The notes beneath the pieces are model-generated. The model was given only the letters and a program-made list of their open reading frames with translations. It did no database searches and was not told the origin of the DNA. Below, piece after piece: positions 33,780-41,425 of a DNA stretch of 64,000 nucleotides (the stretch's first letter is position 1; every line of letters starts with the position of its first letter). Made by a program: the position numbers and the translations under genes. Origin of the DNA: CAYTGR01 sp964437445 (lineage in GTDB: Bacteria > Chloroflexota > Anaerolineae > B4-G1 > SLSP01); the NCBI GenBank assembly GCA_964437445.1, contig CAYTGR010000008.1:1-64000 (forward strand), written 5' to 3'.

Positions 33780-34580
33780 ATGTTTCAAGAAACCGAAACT
33801 GAACACGCCCACCGCCTGGCCGACTTGCTCAGCGTGCGCCAGGTCAAGTTGCGCCGGCGCATTCTGGCCGACAAATGCGCCGGGCTGCGTGAGGCTGAGA
33901 TCACGGCCAAGCGCGGCGCATCTAACACACCCTGGCAGCTGGTAGCTATGTCGATAGCCGAGCTGGCAGCGAGTCTGCACCTCGGCCTGGTCAACGGCGT
34001 CTATGGGCCGGATGACCATCAAGCCTCGGCTACGGCCCAGGCCATGCGCCAGGTCGCGGGAATGATCTGGTCCCATGGTAGCGGTAAGGAAAGGCTGGCC
34101 CAGGCCGGGTTCTTCGTCGGTGCCCCGCCCTACGGCTACGTCAAAACCACTCAGATCACCGTGGGGTATGCCGGCCAGCCGGTCACCGGCTGGCTGACGC
34201 AGCCAGAGCCGGCTCAGGCGGCCGTCATCCGGCAGCTCTTTGACGCTGTGAGCGCCGGCGAATCCCTCTCAAACATAGCTCGGGACCTGAACGCGGAGCC
34301 ACCGGTGCCGGCGCCGCGCGGCGGGCTGTGGTCCGGCGACAGCCTGCGGGAGCTCATCCGGCGCGGTCCGGCGTATGCCGGGTACATGATTTACCGGGGC
34401 GAGCAGCGGGCTGACCGGTGGGCCGGGACGTTGTACCCCGGTCGCCATCCGGCCCTCATTACTTGGGCTGCGGTGGTAGCGGCCTTGCGCGCCCTGGGCC
34501 ATGAGCTCGGTCAGGCTGTGCAGTGGGTCAGCGCGCCGGAACAACGCGCCGGGGAAAAGGCTGAATCAAGCTCAACATGA
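33780..34580 (+). CDS. Serine-recombinase-type 'recombinase' domain without catalytic domain
   Basis: The ATG at 33780 follows GAGGGAG. The last 160 of 266 residues match the DNA-binding recombinase domain of large serine integrases. AGFFVGAPPYGYVKT comes first, then EPAQAAVIRQLFDAVSAGES and SNIARDLNAEPPVPAPRG, then LWSGDSLRELIRRGPAYAGY and MIYRGEQ. The N-terminal 100 residues are helical and lack the resolvase signature (Y-x-R-x-S). The whole open frame upstream does not supply it either. It may be a DNA-binding regulator or directionality factor rather than a strand-cutting enzyme. It ends in an ATGA overlap with the next gene. Confidence 0.75.
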   Translation: MFQETETEHAHRLADLLSVRQVKLRRRILADKCAGLREAEITAKRGASNTPWQLVAMSIAELAASLHLGLVNGVYGPDDHQASATAQAMRQVAGMIWSHGSGKERLAQAGFFVGAPPYGYVKTTQITVGYAGQPVTGWLTQPEPAQAAVIRQLFDAVSAGESLSNIARDLNAEPPVPAPRGGLWSGDSLRELIRRGPAYAGYMIYRGEQRADRWAGTLYPGRHPALITWAAVVAALRALGHELGQAVQWVSAPEQRAGEKAESSST

Positions 34581-34903
34581 GCACCTTGCCGATCCTGTAC
34601 TACCTGGGTGAGCCGACGCTGGCCGAGGAATTGAAACTGGCAGCCGATGCCGTGGACTACGCCGCCCTCTGGGCGGTAGTGGCGGATTACGCAGCGCGCC
34701 CGGTGAAGGGGCTGGCGCAATATGCGCTGGATGCCGAGCTGCTCCGTCGGCGCTACGACGAGCAGGGCCGCCGGCAGGCCACCCTGGAACAGCTTGGTCA
34801 GTGCTACGGGTTGACGCGCCAGCGCGTCTACGAACGCTTGGGGCGCATCAAGGGTTGGCTGCGCCATCCGGCCCAACAACAGCGGTATCGGCGCGATTCC
34901 TAA
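34577..34903 (+). CDS. Sigma-region-4-like helix-turn-helix protein
   Basis: The 108-residue protein starts by ATGA overlap with the recombinase-domain gene. Its C-terminal part, ATLEQLGQCYGLTRQRVYER followed by LGRIKGWLRHP, is close to the pattern of sigma factor region 4, which reads -35 elements. No region 2 is present. It may be a transcription activator or anti-repressor of the element, or a truncated sigma. It lies 10 bases upstream of the FtsK-like gene, which has its own AAGGAGG site. Confidence 0.65.
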   Translation: MSTLPILYYLGEPTLAEELKLAADAVDYAALWAVVADYAARPVKGLAQYALDAELLRRRYDEQGRRQATLEQLGQCYGLTRQRVYERLGRIKGWLRHPAQQQRYRRDS

Positions 34904-34913
34904 GGAGGCAGCG

Positions 34914-36347
34914 ATGAGTGCAACCATGACCACGGCACAGACTCCGGCCCACCGCCGCGAAGCGGCCCTGACCACCTCGGCCGACCGGCTCCGCCGCGCG
35001 CTGGCCGCCGGCGCGGGCGCGGCTAAGCGTGGCACCCCGCTCCAGATCCTGGAATGGGGCGCCGTCTACGGCCCGCGCGCCGGCGCCCTCTGGCTCAACG
35101 CCGGCTTTGACAACGGCGCGCTCCTGGCCTGGTTGACGGCCAACGACTCGGCTAACGCCCGCCAGATCCTGGCCTGGGACTACCCCGGCGAACCGCTGGT
35201 CTACCAGACCGGCCACCGCGTCCGCCTGGAGGCCGGCTGGGGACCGGAACTGGAGATCGCCCGCATCCTGCTGCGCGAACTGAACCGCAAGCCGCTCCGC
35301 GGTGGCCGTTGGACCGTCGGCCTCAACGAAGAGGGCGCCACCGTCGTCGCAGCGCTGGACGATGATACTCCACATCAGTTGGTCTCCGGCACCACCGGCT
35401 CCGGCAAGACCACCGCTTTGCGGGCGGCCGCCCTGCAACTGGCCCGCGATCCGGCCAACCGGCTGGTGGTGTTGGACGGCAAGGGTGGGGCGGACCTGGG
35501 ACCGCTGCGCAACCTGGCCGGCCTGGTCGGGCCGCTGGCGACCGACCTGCCCGCTGCCCAAGGGGCGCTGGGCTGGGTCAATCAGCAAATGACCCAACGC
35601 TATGCCGCCCTGGCGCGCTACGGTGACGGAGCGCTACGTGACGATCAGGCGTTCCCACGTCTCATCCTCATTGTGGATGAGTTCCAGACCTTCACCGCGG
35701 ACAAGGCGCTGCAAGCCCTGCTCCGCCGGGTATTGCAGCAAGGGCGGACCGCCAAAGCCCACGCGATCCTGGCCACCCAGAATCCGAAGACCGACGTCTT
35801 CGGCGACGACGGGGCGATCATGAAAGCGAACCTGCCCGGCCGGATCGCGCTGCGGGTGGTGGACCAGTATGCCTCGGCGGTGGCGCTGGGTGAGCACCAG
35901 CCCCCGGCGCACCGGTTGTTGGGGCATGGGGACACTTACGTTAAGACCCCGGGCATCATTCAGCGCGTGCAGGGCGCGCTGGTGGATCAGCGGGACTTCG
36001 ACGCCGCGCCGCGGCAACCGCCGCCCTTAGCCGAGTGGCCGGAGTTTGATCCCGAGGCCGCCGGCCTGGGCGACGGCGACGGCGGCAGCGGCGGCCCGCG
36101 CTGGGAGTACAGCGGGGAGGAATTGGCCGTGGCTTTGCTCGTGGCGGCGCGGGGGCAGGGCCGGGTGAACCTGGAGCGGGCCTTACAAGCGGCCGGGTTG
36201 CCGCGGCCGGGAGCCGAAAAGGTCATGCGGCTCCTGGCTATTGCCCGCGACCAGATGGGTATGTTGCAGACTTTGGACAAGCGGGGCGAGGAGCCGTTGA
36301 AGCATTTGCTGGCGGCCTTTCTGCGCGCCGCCGCGGAGCAGGAATGA
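34914..36347 (+). CDS. FtsK/SpoIIIE-like DNA translocase
   Basis: The 477-residue protein has one RecA-like motor domain, with Walker A SGTTGSGKTT (158-167) and Walker B LILIVDEFQTF (250-260). ILATQNPKTDVFGDDGAIMK and GRIALRVVDQYASAVALGE are the region where FtsK/TraB proteins sense DNA. The C-terminal ~90 residues look like a winged-helix region. No membrane segment is seen, unlike FtsK; membrane attachment could come from the small membrane proteins encoded next. In actinobacterial integrative elements a single such protein moves double-stranded DNA between cells. That role is inferred here. Confidence 0.85.
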   Translation: MSATMTTAQTPAHRREAALTTSADRLRRALAAGAGAAKRGTPLQILEWGAVYGPRAGALWLNAGFDNGALLAWLTANDSANARQILAWDYPGEPLVYQTGHRVRLEAGWGPELEIARILLRELNRKPLRGGRWTVGLNEEGATVVAALDDDTPHQLVSGTTGSGKTTALRAAALQLARDPANRLVVLDGKGGADLGPLRNLAGLVGPLATDLPAAQGALGWVNQQMTQRYAALARYGDGALRDDQAFPRLILIVDEFQTFTADKALQALLRRVLQQGRTAKAHAILATQNPKTDVFGDDGAIMKANLPGRIALRVVDQYASAVALGEHQPPAHRLLGHGDTYVKTPGIIQRVQGALVDQRDFDAAPRQPPPLAEWPEFDPEAAGLGDGDGGSGGPRWEYSGEELAVALLVAARGQGRVNLERALQAAGLPRPGAEKVMRLLAIARDQMGMLQTLDKRGEEPLKHLLAAFLRAAAEQE

Positions 36348-36348
36348 T

Positions 36349-36448
36349 TCTAACCGTTCGTTCTGGCAGTCGGATGTATGTGTTTCCCGGCAGAAAAGGC
36401 GTAAAACGTCTTTTCAGATACACAGCCATGCCAGAACGAACGGTTAGA
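36349..36448. repeat. 100-base element with perfect 20-bp terminal inverted repeats
   Basis: TCTAACCGTTCGTTCTGGCA (36349-36368) and its exact reverse complement (36429-36448) enclose 60 bases. A second hairpin is nested inside, GAAAAGGCG with CGTCTTTTC. The region is visibly AT-richer than the surrounding DNA and fills the gap between two genes. It could form a large cruciform or be a MITE-like insertion, a bidirectional terminator or a binding site. No target duplication is apparent. Confidence 0.8.
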
Positions 36449-36489
36449 GCCAAAATTCTAACTGAAAAGGGAGACCAGGAGGTGGAACC

Positions 36490-37011
36490 ATGACCACGAC
36501 GTACGCGCAACCGCCGGAGACTTTGGGGGAGCGGCTGCGGCAGTTGGCCTTGACGGTCCTGCTGGTGCTGATCGCGCTGACCGCCCTGGGGCTGCTGGCG
36601 GCCCTGGTCTGGCTGCTGTGCCGCGTGGACCTGCCCACCGCCCGGCTGTGGGCCGGCCTGGTCAGTGTGGGCCTGCCGGTGGCCTTCGGGGCCGGCCTGG
36701 GCCTGGGGATCGCGCTGACCCGCTCGCACCTGGCCGGCCTGGAACGGGGGCTGACCACGGTGACGCAGGCGGTGCAGGCCAGCGTCGGCACGGTGATGAA
36801 CGCGGCGTCCGCTACCGCCGACGTGCGGGTGCGCACCGCCCAGCAACTCCGCCTGGCGCGCAGCCCGCAGCCGCCGCCCAGCCTCAACGTAGTGTTGGGC
36901 GGCGGCGCGGCGCTGCCCGGCGGGACTCCCCCGGTCTTCACCCAGAGCGGCCTGGCCTACGGCGGTCAACAGGCCACGGCCGATTACCAGTACGAGTACG
37001 ACCCGGAATAG
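36490..37011 (+). CDS. Small membrane protein of the element
   Basis: The 173-residue product, with AGGAGG before its ATG, has two strong membrane helices (about 20-47 and 53-78). They are separated by a short loop (CRVDLPTARLW). A soluble tail has a helical segment GLTTVTQAVQASVGTVMNAA and a Pro/Gly-rich acidic end. No family is recognised. Its position just after the FtsK-like gene suggests membrane anchoring or a pore for DNA transfer. Confidence 0.65.
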   Translation: MTTTYAQPPETLGERLRQLALTVLLVLIALTALGLLAALVWLLCRVDLPTARLWAGLVSVGLPVAFGAGLGLGIALTRSHLAGLERGLTTVTQAVQASVGTVMNAASATADVRVRTAQQLRLARSPQPPPSLNVVLGGGAALPGGTPPVFTQSGLAYGGQQATADYQYEYDPE

Positions 37012-37020
37012 GAGGCTGCC

Positions 37021-37638
37021 ATGACTCAAAACCTGACTGCGGCGACGCATTGGCTGACGCTGCTCACGGCCGCGCCGGCCACCGGCACAGCCCTGGCCCC
37101 GGTCACCCGGGCCGAGATGGCGGCGGCGTTCCAGGGCTTCGCCATCGTGGATCAGCGCGGGCTGGACCCGGCCACCCTGCTCCCCCCGGAGCCGGTGACG
37201 CTGGACGCGGAGCTGCTCTGGATCTACGTCGCCACGGCAGTGCTGCATACCCCGCTTTCCAGCGTGGCCCTGGTGCGCCAGGTGGGGCGCTTCGCCGTCG
37301 TGCAGTATCAGCCGGTGGTCGCCAGCGATCCCGACCTGTTGGTGGTGCTGGGGGCTGACCTGGCGCTGGCACAGCCGTTCCACCAGGCGGTGCTGGCCTT
37401 CCAGCGCGCGCGGCACGCGCGGTACTCCCAGCCAGAGCAGTGGCAATCCACCGTACTGGCCGCGGCCCGCCAGGTGCTAGGGCCGCTGGCGGCCTTGCAG
37501 CCCCATCCCCTGGAAGCGGACTTCGCCCTACGCTGGCTGTTGCTCATCGCCGCCAGCGGCAACCAGACCGGCGTCTGGACGCCGGCCGGAGCCGGAGGTG
37601 GTCACCGGCCCGGGGTTTGGACTTTGGTAGGCGGGTGA
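37021..37638 (+). CDS. Hypothetical protein of the element
   Basis: The 205-residue soluble product has AGGAGG before its ATG. It is rich in Ala and Leu and mixes beta-like blocks (TAVLHTPLSSVALVRQVGRF, AVVQYQPVVASDPDLLVVLG) with helices near the C-terminus. There is no signal peptide or recognised motif. It is placed within the run of transfer-like genes. The function is unknown. Confidence 0.6.
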   Translation: MTQNLTAATHWLTLLTAAPATGTALAPVTRAEMAAAFQGFAIVDQRGLDPATLLPPEPVTLDAELLWIYVATAVLHTPLSSVALVRQVGRFAVVQYQPVVASDPDLLVVLGADLALAQPFHQAVLAFQRARHARYSQPEQWQSTVLAAARQVLGPLAALQPHPLEADFALRWLLLIAASGNQTGVWTPAGAGGGHRPGVWTLVGG

Positions 37639-37639
37639 C

Positions 37640-38080
37640 GTGGACTGGGGCCGGCGGTTGACGCGGTTCGCGGTGCTGGCGGTGGTGGTCTTCGCCCTCA
37701 GCGTAGGCGTGGTGGCCGGGCCGGAGCTCGCGCGCGGCTGGAATACCCTCGCCGACGCGGTGGCGCTCCGCCTGGCGCCGCCGACGCCGACCCCGACGCC
37801 CACCCCGACGCCCGTGCCGGCGGCGCGGGCCTGGCCGGCGGCGGCGCTGGGGAACTCGGCCTCGGTGGTGCTGTTCCCGCTCTGCGGGCTGGGACTGCTG
37901 CTGGCGCTGCTGCTGGTGGTCTTCCTCGCGGTGTTGCGGGGGACCCCGGGCGTGCCGGCAGTGACCGAGCCGCCGCTGGAGCCGGAGCCGGAGGTAGAGC
38001 CGGAGATCGCAACCGCGCCAGCGGATGACCGGCCGGCGGGGCCGCCGCTGGAAACCATCATCACCTTTGCGGGGAGGTAG
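37640..38080 (+). CDS. Small two-helix membrane protein with PT-rich linker
   Basis: A GTG start at 37640, one base after the previous stop, gives 146 residues. One membrane helix lies at about 10-28 and another at about 68-92 (VVLFPLCGLGLLLALLLVVF). Between them is a TPTPTPTPTPVP linker, expected outside the cell. The tail is acidic. No family is recognised. It probably belongs to the envelope-spanning set of the element. Confidence 0.6.
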   Translation: MDWGRRLTRFAVLAVVVFALSVGVVAGPELARGWNTLADAVALRLAPPTPTPTPTPTPVPAARAWPAAALGNSASVVLFPLCGLGLLLALLLVVFLAVLRGTPGVPAVTEPPLEPEPEVEPEIATAPADDRPAGPPLETIITFAGR

Positions 38081-38081
38081 C

Positions 38082-38360
38082 ATGGTAACGTACTACGTGG
38101 AAGCAGAGCAGCCCTGCCCGGATTGCCAGGGCACGGGGGTCGTTCAGCACCCGGCCTGGGCGGCGTACTGGCAGGAGCACCCTTTGGAGGTGTATCCAAC
38201 CAGTAGAGAGGACGAGCAATGGTTCCGAGAGCAAGGCTACGACTATCCGCCTGACGAGGAGGTTCCTTGCTCCGAGTGTGGTGGGACGGGGATTGTCCGC
38301 GAGCGGGTGACGTTGTCCGCGGCGCTCGCGGCGCTGGGATTTCAGAGGGGGAGCGCATGA
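38082..38360 (+). CDS. Small protein with two DnaJ-type CxxCxGxG motifs
   Basis: The ATG at 38082 follows GGGGAGG. The 92-residue product has CPDCQGTG near the N-terminus and CSECGGTG near residue 67, the pair of repeats that binds one zinc ion in DnaJ central domains. Between them is an aromatic, acidic segment. Small proteins of this kind occur in actinomycete plasmids and phages. It overlaps the next gene by ATGA. Confidence 0.7.
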   Translation: MVTYYVEAEQPCPDCQGTGVVQHPAWAAYWQEHPLEVYPTSREDEQWFREQGYDYPPDEEVPCSECGGTGIVRERVTLSAALAALGFQRGSA

Positions 38361-38611
38361 GCACCATGCCTGGCGTTGTGCCTGACCCTGGCCTGGGCAC
38401 CGAGGCGGACATCCGCGAGGCATTGGTCGCCCGCCTGGTGGACGCCTGGCAACCCCAGATTCGTAGATTCGCCGAGCGGCTGGTGGACCGGTTACTCCGT
38501 TACCAGCGGTTCGCCGGCAGTGATGCGCAAGCCGCACTCGTGGCGGCGCGACAATACGAGCGGTGGTTACTCCATCCGCCGCTCCAGGAAAAAACCAACT
38601 CCGACTACTGA
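38357..38611 (+). CDS. Small helical hypothetical protein
   Basis: The 84-residue product starts on the ATGA overlap with the zinc-motif gene. After a short Pro/Gly-rich start it is helical: REALVARLVDAWQPQIRRFA and ERLVDRLLRYQRFAGSDAQA. No family is recognised. The overlap supports cotranscription with its neighbours. Confidence 0.55.
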   Translation: MSTMPGVVPDPGLGTEADIREALVARLVDAWQPQIRRFAERLVDRLLRYQRFAGSDAQAALVAARQYERWLLHPPLQEKTNSDY

Positions 38612-38624
38612 ACAGGAGGCATTG

Positions 38625-39500
38625 ATGAAAACGCTGCGCTTATTGACCTGGCTCTCATCGTTATTGGTCTTATTCCTGACCGGGGCCGCCTTTGTGCTGT
38701 CGTACAGCGCCCTGCGCGCGCTGGCCGGCGCCAACGGCATCGCGGCCAATCTGACCTGGCTCTGGCCGCTGACGGTGGACGGTTTTCTCATCGTCGCGTC
38801 GCTCGCTGTGTTGCGGAACAGTTTGTTAGGCGAGCGGGCGCTCTATCAATGGTCACTCGTGGGATTATTTACCGCGTTATCCATCGGCTTCAACATCCTG
38901 CACGCGCCACGGAATTATACGGCGCAAGTCATCGGCGCAGTGCCGCCGGTGGCGTTGTTCCTGGCGTTTGAATTGTTGATGGGGCAATTACGCAGCAACT
39001 TCCAGCGCCAACGCGCCATCGCTACCCTGGCTGACCTGGCGAAACTCGCCGAGCGCAAGCGCGCGGAAATGGCGCAGCAAGTCGCTGCCGCTGACGCGCA
39101 GGTGGCGGAGCGCCAGGCGCAGCTGACAGAAATGTCAGCGACGGCTGACACGCTGGGTAGCAAAATCGCCGACCTGAATACACAGCTGGACGCGTTGCGG
39201 CGCGAACGGCGGGCACTCCAGAGCGCCAGTTTGCCCAAAATGGCGGCCAGTTTGGGCCCCGTGGCAGACGATGAAGAGGCCCTGGCGCTGGCGAATGCTA
39301 CCCGCCTGGCCCAGGCCGACGCCGCCCGGCAGGCGCTCCTGGCATTTTTTGCCAACCACCCCACGGCCACCCAGGAAGAAGCCGCGCAGGCGATTGGCAA
39401 ATCGCGCCAGTGGGTCGGCCAAATGTTAGGCGAGTTGGAAGCCGCTGGCCTCATCAAACGCAACGGCCGGACCAAAGTGCTGGCGGCCACTACGGCGTAG
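38625..39500 (+). CDS. DUF2637-type membrane protein with coiled coil and C-terminal winged helix
   Basis: The ATG at 38625 follows AGGAGG. The 291-residue product has four membrane helices in its first 120 residues. The DUF2637 pattern is present: SYSALRALAGANGIAANLTW, LWPLTVDGFLIVASLAVL and ALSIGFNILHAP. A long coiled coil (about 125-195) follows. A winged-helix segment ends it, ATQEEAAQAIGKSRQWVGQM and LGELEAAGLIKRNGRTKVL. DUF2637 proteins are typical of actinobacterial plasmids and integrative elements, where they accompany transfer genes. The DNA-binding tail suggests tethering of DNA to the membrane. Confidence 0.8.
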   Translation: MKTLRLLTWLSSLLVLFLTGAAFVLSYSALRALAGANGIAANLTWLWPLTVDGFLIVASLAVLRNSLLGERALYQWSLVGLFTALSIGFNILHAPRNYTAQVIGAVPPVALFLAFELLMGQLRSNFQRQRAIATLADLAKLAERKRAEMAQQVAAADAQVAERQAQLTEMSATADTLGSKIADLNTQLDALRRERRALQSASLPKMAASLGPVADDEEALALANATRLAQADAARQALLAFFANHPTATQEEAAQAIGKSRQWVGQMLGELEAAGLIKRNGRTKVLAATTA

Positions 39501-39512
39501 CAGGAGACTGAC

Positions 39513-39764
39513 ATGGACATCATCGTCATCACGGCGCAGTATCGGGTGGCCGTCCGCTTGCCGGCGGCGGCCTGGACCGGGCTCCGGCAACTGGCGCTCC
39601 TGTTGTTATCCGCGCTGGCCGTGATCGTGCTGCTGGCGCACGACCAGACCCCGCTGGCCTGGCTGCTGGCCGCCGGCAACCTGGCGCTGATGATCCGCGC
39701 CGAGGTGGGGCTGCTGGACCAGCTGCGCGCCGCCTGGTTGGCGGCCCAGGGGGCGGGCGCATGA
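39513..39764 (+). CDS. Very small membrane protein
   Basis: The 83-residue product has GGAGA before its ATG and two adjacent membrane helices (about 20-60, LRQLALLLLSALAVIVLLAH and LAWLLAAGNLALMI). No further motif is seen. It overlaps the next gene by ATGA. Confidence 0.55.
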   Translation: MDIIVITAQYRVAVRLPAAAWTGLRQLALLLLSALAVIVLLAHDQTPLAWLLAAGNLALMIRAEVGLLDQLRAAWLAAQGAGA

Positions 39765-40000
39765 CCCGTCCGGCGCTGGCCCTGGCGCTCCTGCTGGCGC
39801 TGGCGGCGCTGGTCGCCGGCCACCGCCTGCCCGCGCCGGGGCGCTACGGCGTCACCCTGGTGCTGCTCACCGCCGGCGTCACCCTGGCCGTAAAGGCCGC
39901 GCAATGGCTGCGGGCTGAGCGGCCGCCGAGTGTTGATCTCGCGGAGCAGACGCCGGGCGCTGACCTGGCGACGGAGGAAACGCTATGCCCCCCCAGGTAA
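39761..40000 (+). CDS. Very small membrane protein
   Basis: The 79-residue product has two membrane helices in the first 45 residues (LALALLLALAALVAG and YGVTLVLLTAGVTLAVKAA) and an acidic tail. It starts on an ATGA overlap and ends 16 bases inside the parA gene, a compact arrangement typical of this element. The family is unknown. Confidence 0.55.
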   Translation: MTRPALALALLLALAALVAGHRLPAPGRYGVTLVLLTAGVTLAVKAAQWLRAERPPSVDLAEQTPGADLATEETLCPPR

Positions 40001-40740
40001 TCACCGTCGCGTCCCAAAAAGGCGGGGTGGGCAAAACGACCACCGTGGTCAACCTGGCCCACGGCCTGGCGCTGCGGGGGAAAACGGCCTTGATGGTGGA
40101 TCTGGACCCCCAGGGCCAGTGCGCCATCGCGCTGGGGCTGGAGCAGGCCCCGGGCGTCTACCGGGCCCTGGTCAACAGCGAGAAGCTCAGCAACGTGACC
40201 GGCCAGGCCCGCGAGCGGCTCTGGTTGGTGCCGGGCGACAAGCGTACTGCCACTGCCCAGACGGTGCTGATCGCGGAGTTGCAAGACGTGGCGAGCGCCG
40301 TGCGGGCGACCTTTGTCGCGCCCTTCAACGGCCAACCCCACTACGTCCTTTTTGACACCGCGCCCTCGGTGGGCGGCTTGCAGGAAGCAGCGCTGGCGGT
40401 AGCCGACCTGGTCATCATCCCGGCGGCGCTGGACTTCCTGGCGCTGCACGGCGTGACCGGCGTGTTGGAGACGCTGACCGTGCTGCAAAAGCGGCGGGGC
40501 TGGGCCGGGCAGGCGGTGATCCTGCCCACGTTCTACGATGAGGTCACCAAACAGAGTCGGACCAACCTCGCGGCGCTGGTCAAGCGGATGGGCCAAGACA
40601 ACGTATTACCACCGATCCATCGGGCGACGGTGCTCCGCGAGGCGGCCGCCGAGGGCCAGACCATTTTTGAGTATCGTCCCGAGGACCGGGCGGCCGCCGA
40701 ATACGCCCAGGTCGTTTTCAGCGTGCTGGCGCGGCTGTGA
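39985..40740 (+). CDS. parA: ParA-family partition ATPase
   Basis: The 251-residue protein is a ParA/Soj-type ATPase. It has the deviant Walker A SQKGGVGKTTTVVNLA (10-25), Walker A' LMVDLDPQGQCAIALGL (about 36-52) and Walker B VLFDTAPSVGGL (about 118-129). GGAGGAAA lies before the ATG. It is the short type Ib without an N-terminal HTH. It would position copies of the element by binding nonspecific DNA under control of a centromere-bound partner. The partner candidate follows 22 bases later and phased repeats lie 64 bases beyond it. Confidence 0.9.
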   Translation: MPPQVITVASQKGGVGKTTTVVNLAHGLALRGKTALMVDLDPQGQCAIALGLEQAPGVYRALVNSEKLSNVTGQARERLWLVPGDKRTATAQTVLIAELQDVASAVRATFVAPFNGQPHYVLFDTAPSVGGLQEAALAVADLVIIPAALDFLALHGVTGVLETLTVLQKRRGWAGQAVILPTFYDEVTKQSRTNLAALVKRMGQDNVLPPIHRATVLREAAAEGQTIFEYRPEDRAAAEYAQVVFSVLARL

Positions 40741-40762
40741 ATGACGTTTACCAGGAGGAACT

Positions 40763-41152
40763 ATGCCCCGTGATCCCTTTGCGGCTCTGAACGAACCTGA
40801 ACCAGCCGTACCGGAACCGGACGTACCGGCCGAACCGGTGCTAGCCATCCCTTCAGTGCTGGTGCGCAAGCCCAGCCAGGCCAAGCGCAACCGGGAGTGG
40901 GAACAGGCTAACAAAGTCACCGGCTTTCGCGGTTTGCCGCTCGCACTGTTAAGCGAGCTGAAGGCCGTGGCAGCCGATCTCGGCGTGACCATCAGCGAGT
41001 TAGCGCGGGCGCTGCTGGAATACGGGCTGGCGGCTCTCCGGCGCGGCGACCTGGTTTTGCAGCCGCAGCTAAAAACCGGGCGGATGACACTGTACCCGGA
41101 GAATAGCACCACGGCCACGGGGTCCGGCAAGGGCCGGACGAACCGGCGATAG
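40763..41152 (+). CDS. Putative centromere-binding partner of ParA
   Basis: The 129-residue protein has AGGAGG before its ATG and a Pro/Glu/Val-rich flexible N-terminus (EPEPAVPEPDVPAEPV). Its folded core VTGFRGLPLALLSELKAVAA and LGVTISELARALLEYGLAAL looks like a ribbon-helix-helix or similar small DNA binder. Small type Ib partition systems pair ParA with such a ParG/Omega-like protein. The phased GTTAGCGGC repeats just downstream are its probable target. No ParB-type domain is present. Confidence 0.65.
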   Translation: MPRDPFAALNEPEPAVPEPDVPAEPVLAIPSVLVRKPSQAKRNREWEQANKVTGFRGLPLALLSELKAVAADLGVTISELARALLEYGLAALRRGDLVLQPQLKTGRMTLYPENSTTATGSGKGRTNRR

Positions 41153-41215
41153 AGGGGAAACATGAGTAGCCAGAGTGACCAAAATCCGCGACTCTCAGCA
41201 GCGGGCCACCCTGCC

Positions 41216-41293
41216 GTTAGCGGCAGGGTTAGCGGCGTGTTAGCGGCATGTTAGCGGCGTGTTAGCGGCTCAGTTAGCGGCCCAGTTAGCGGC
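41216..41293 (+). repeat. Seven phased GTTAGCGGC repeats (putative centromere or iterons)
   Basis: Seven exact copies of GTTAGCGGC begin at 41216, 41228, 41239, 41250, 41261, 41273 and 41285. The 11- to 12-base steps put all copies on nearly one face of the helix. The array lies directly after the parA/partner pair and before the Hfq-like gene. A small frame of 30 codons runs into it from 41163 but is probably not a gene. A plasmid partition site is the best reading; replication iterons are the alternative. Confidence 0.85.
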
Positions 41294-41425
41294 AACCCCG
41301 CTATGTGGCCCTACGACGGGCGCTTTCGGCGCTATCCTGATCCAACTATGGGTAACGCAAAACGGCCCGTCTGAGGGGATTCTGGCGATTAGTCAGAAAA
41401 TTGTCTATTGATTTAGGAGGGGAAG

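Noticed and set aside
36238..37446. Long minus-strand open frame (402 codons) opposite the membrane-protein genes
   Set aside because: It lies antisense to several genes with good ribosome sites, is dominated by Arg/Gly/Gln/His from complementary GC-rich codons, and has no start context. The same applies to minus-strand frames at 41644-42912, 46304-47608 and 49048-50292.
41163..41255. Short frame (30 codons) with a GAGGGG site running into the phased repeats
   Set aside because: Its second half is only the translated repeat and it stops inside the array, so a coding role is not supported.
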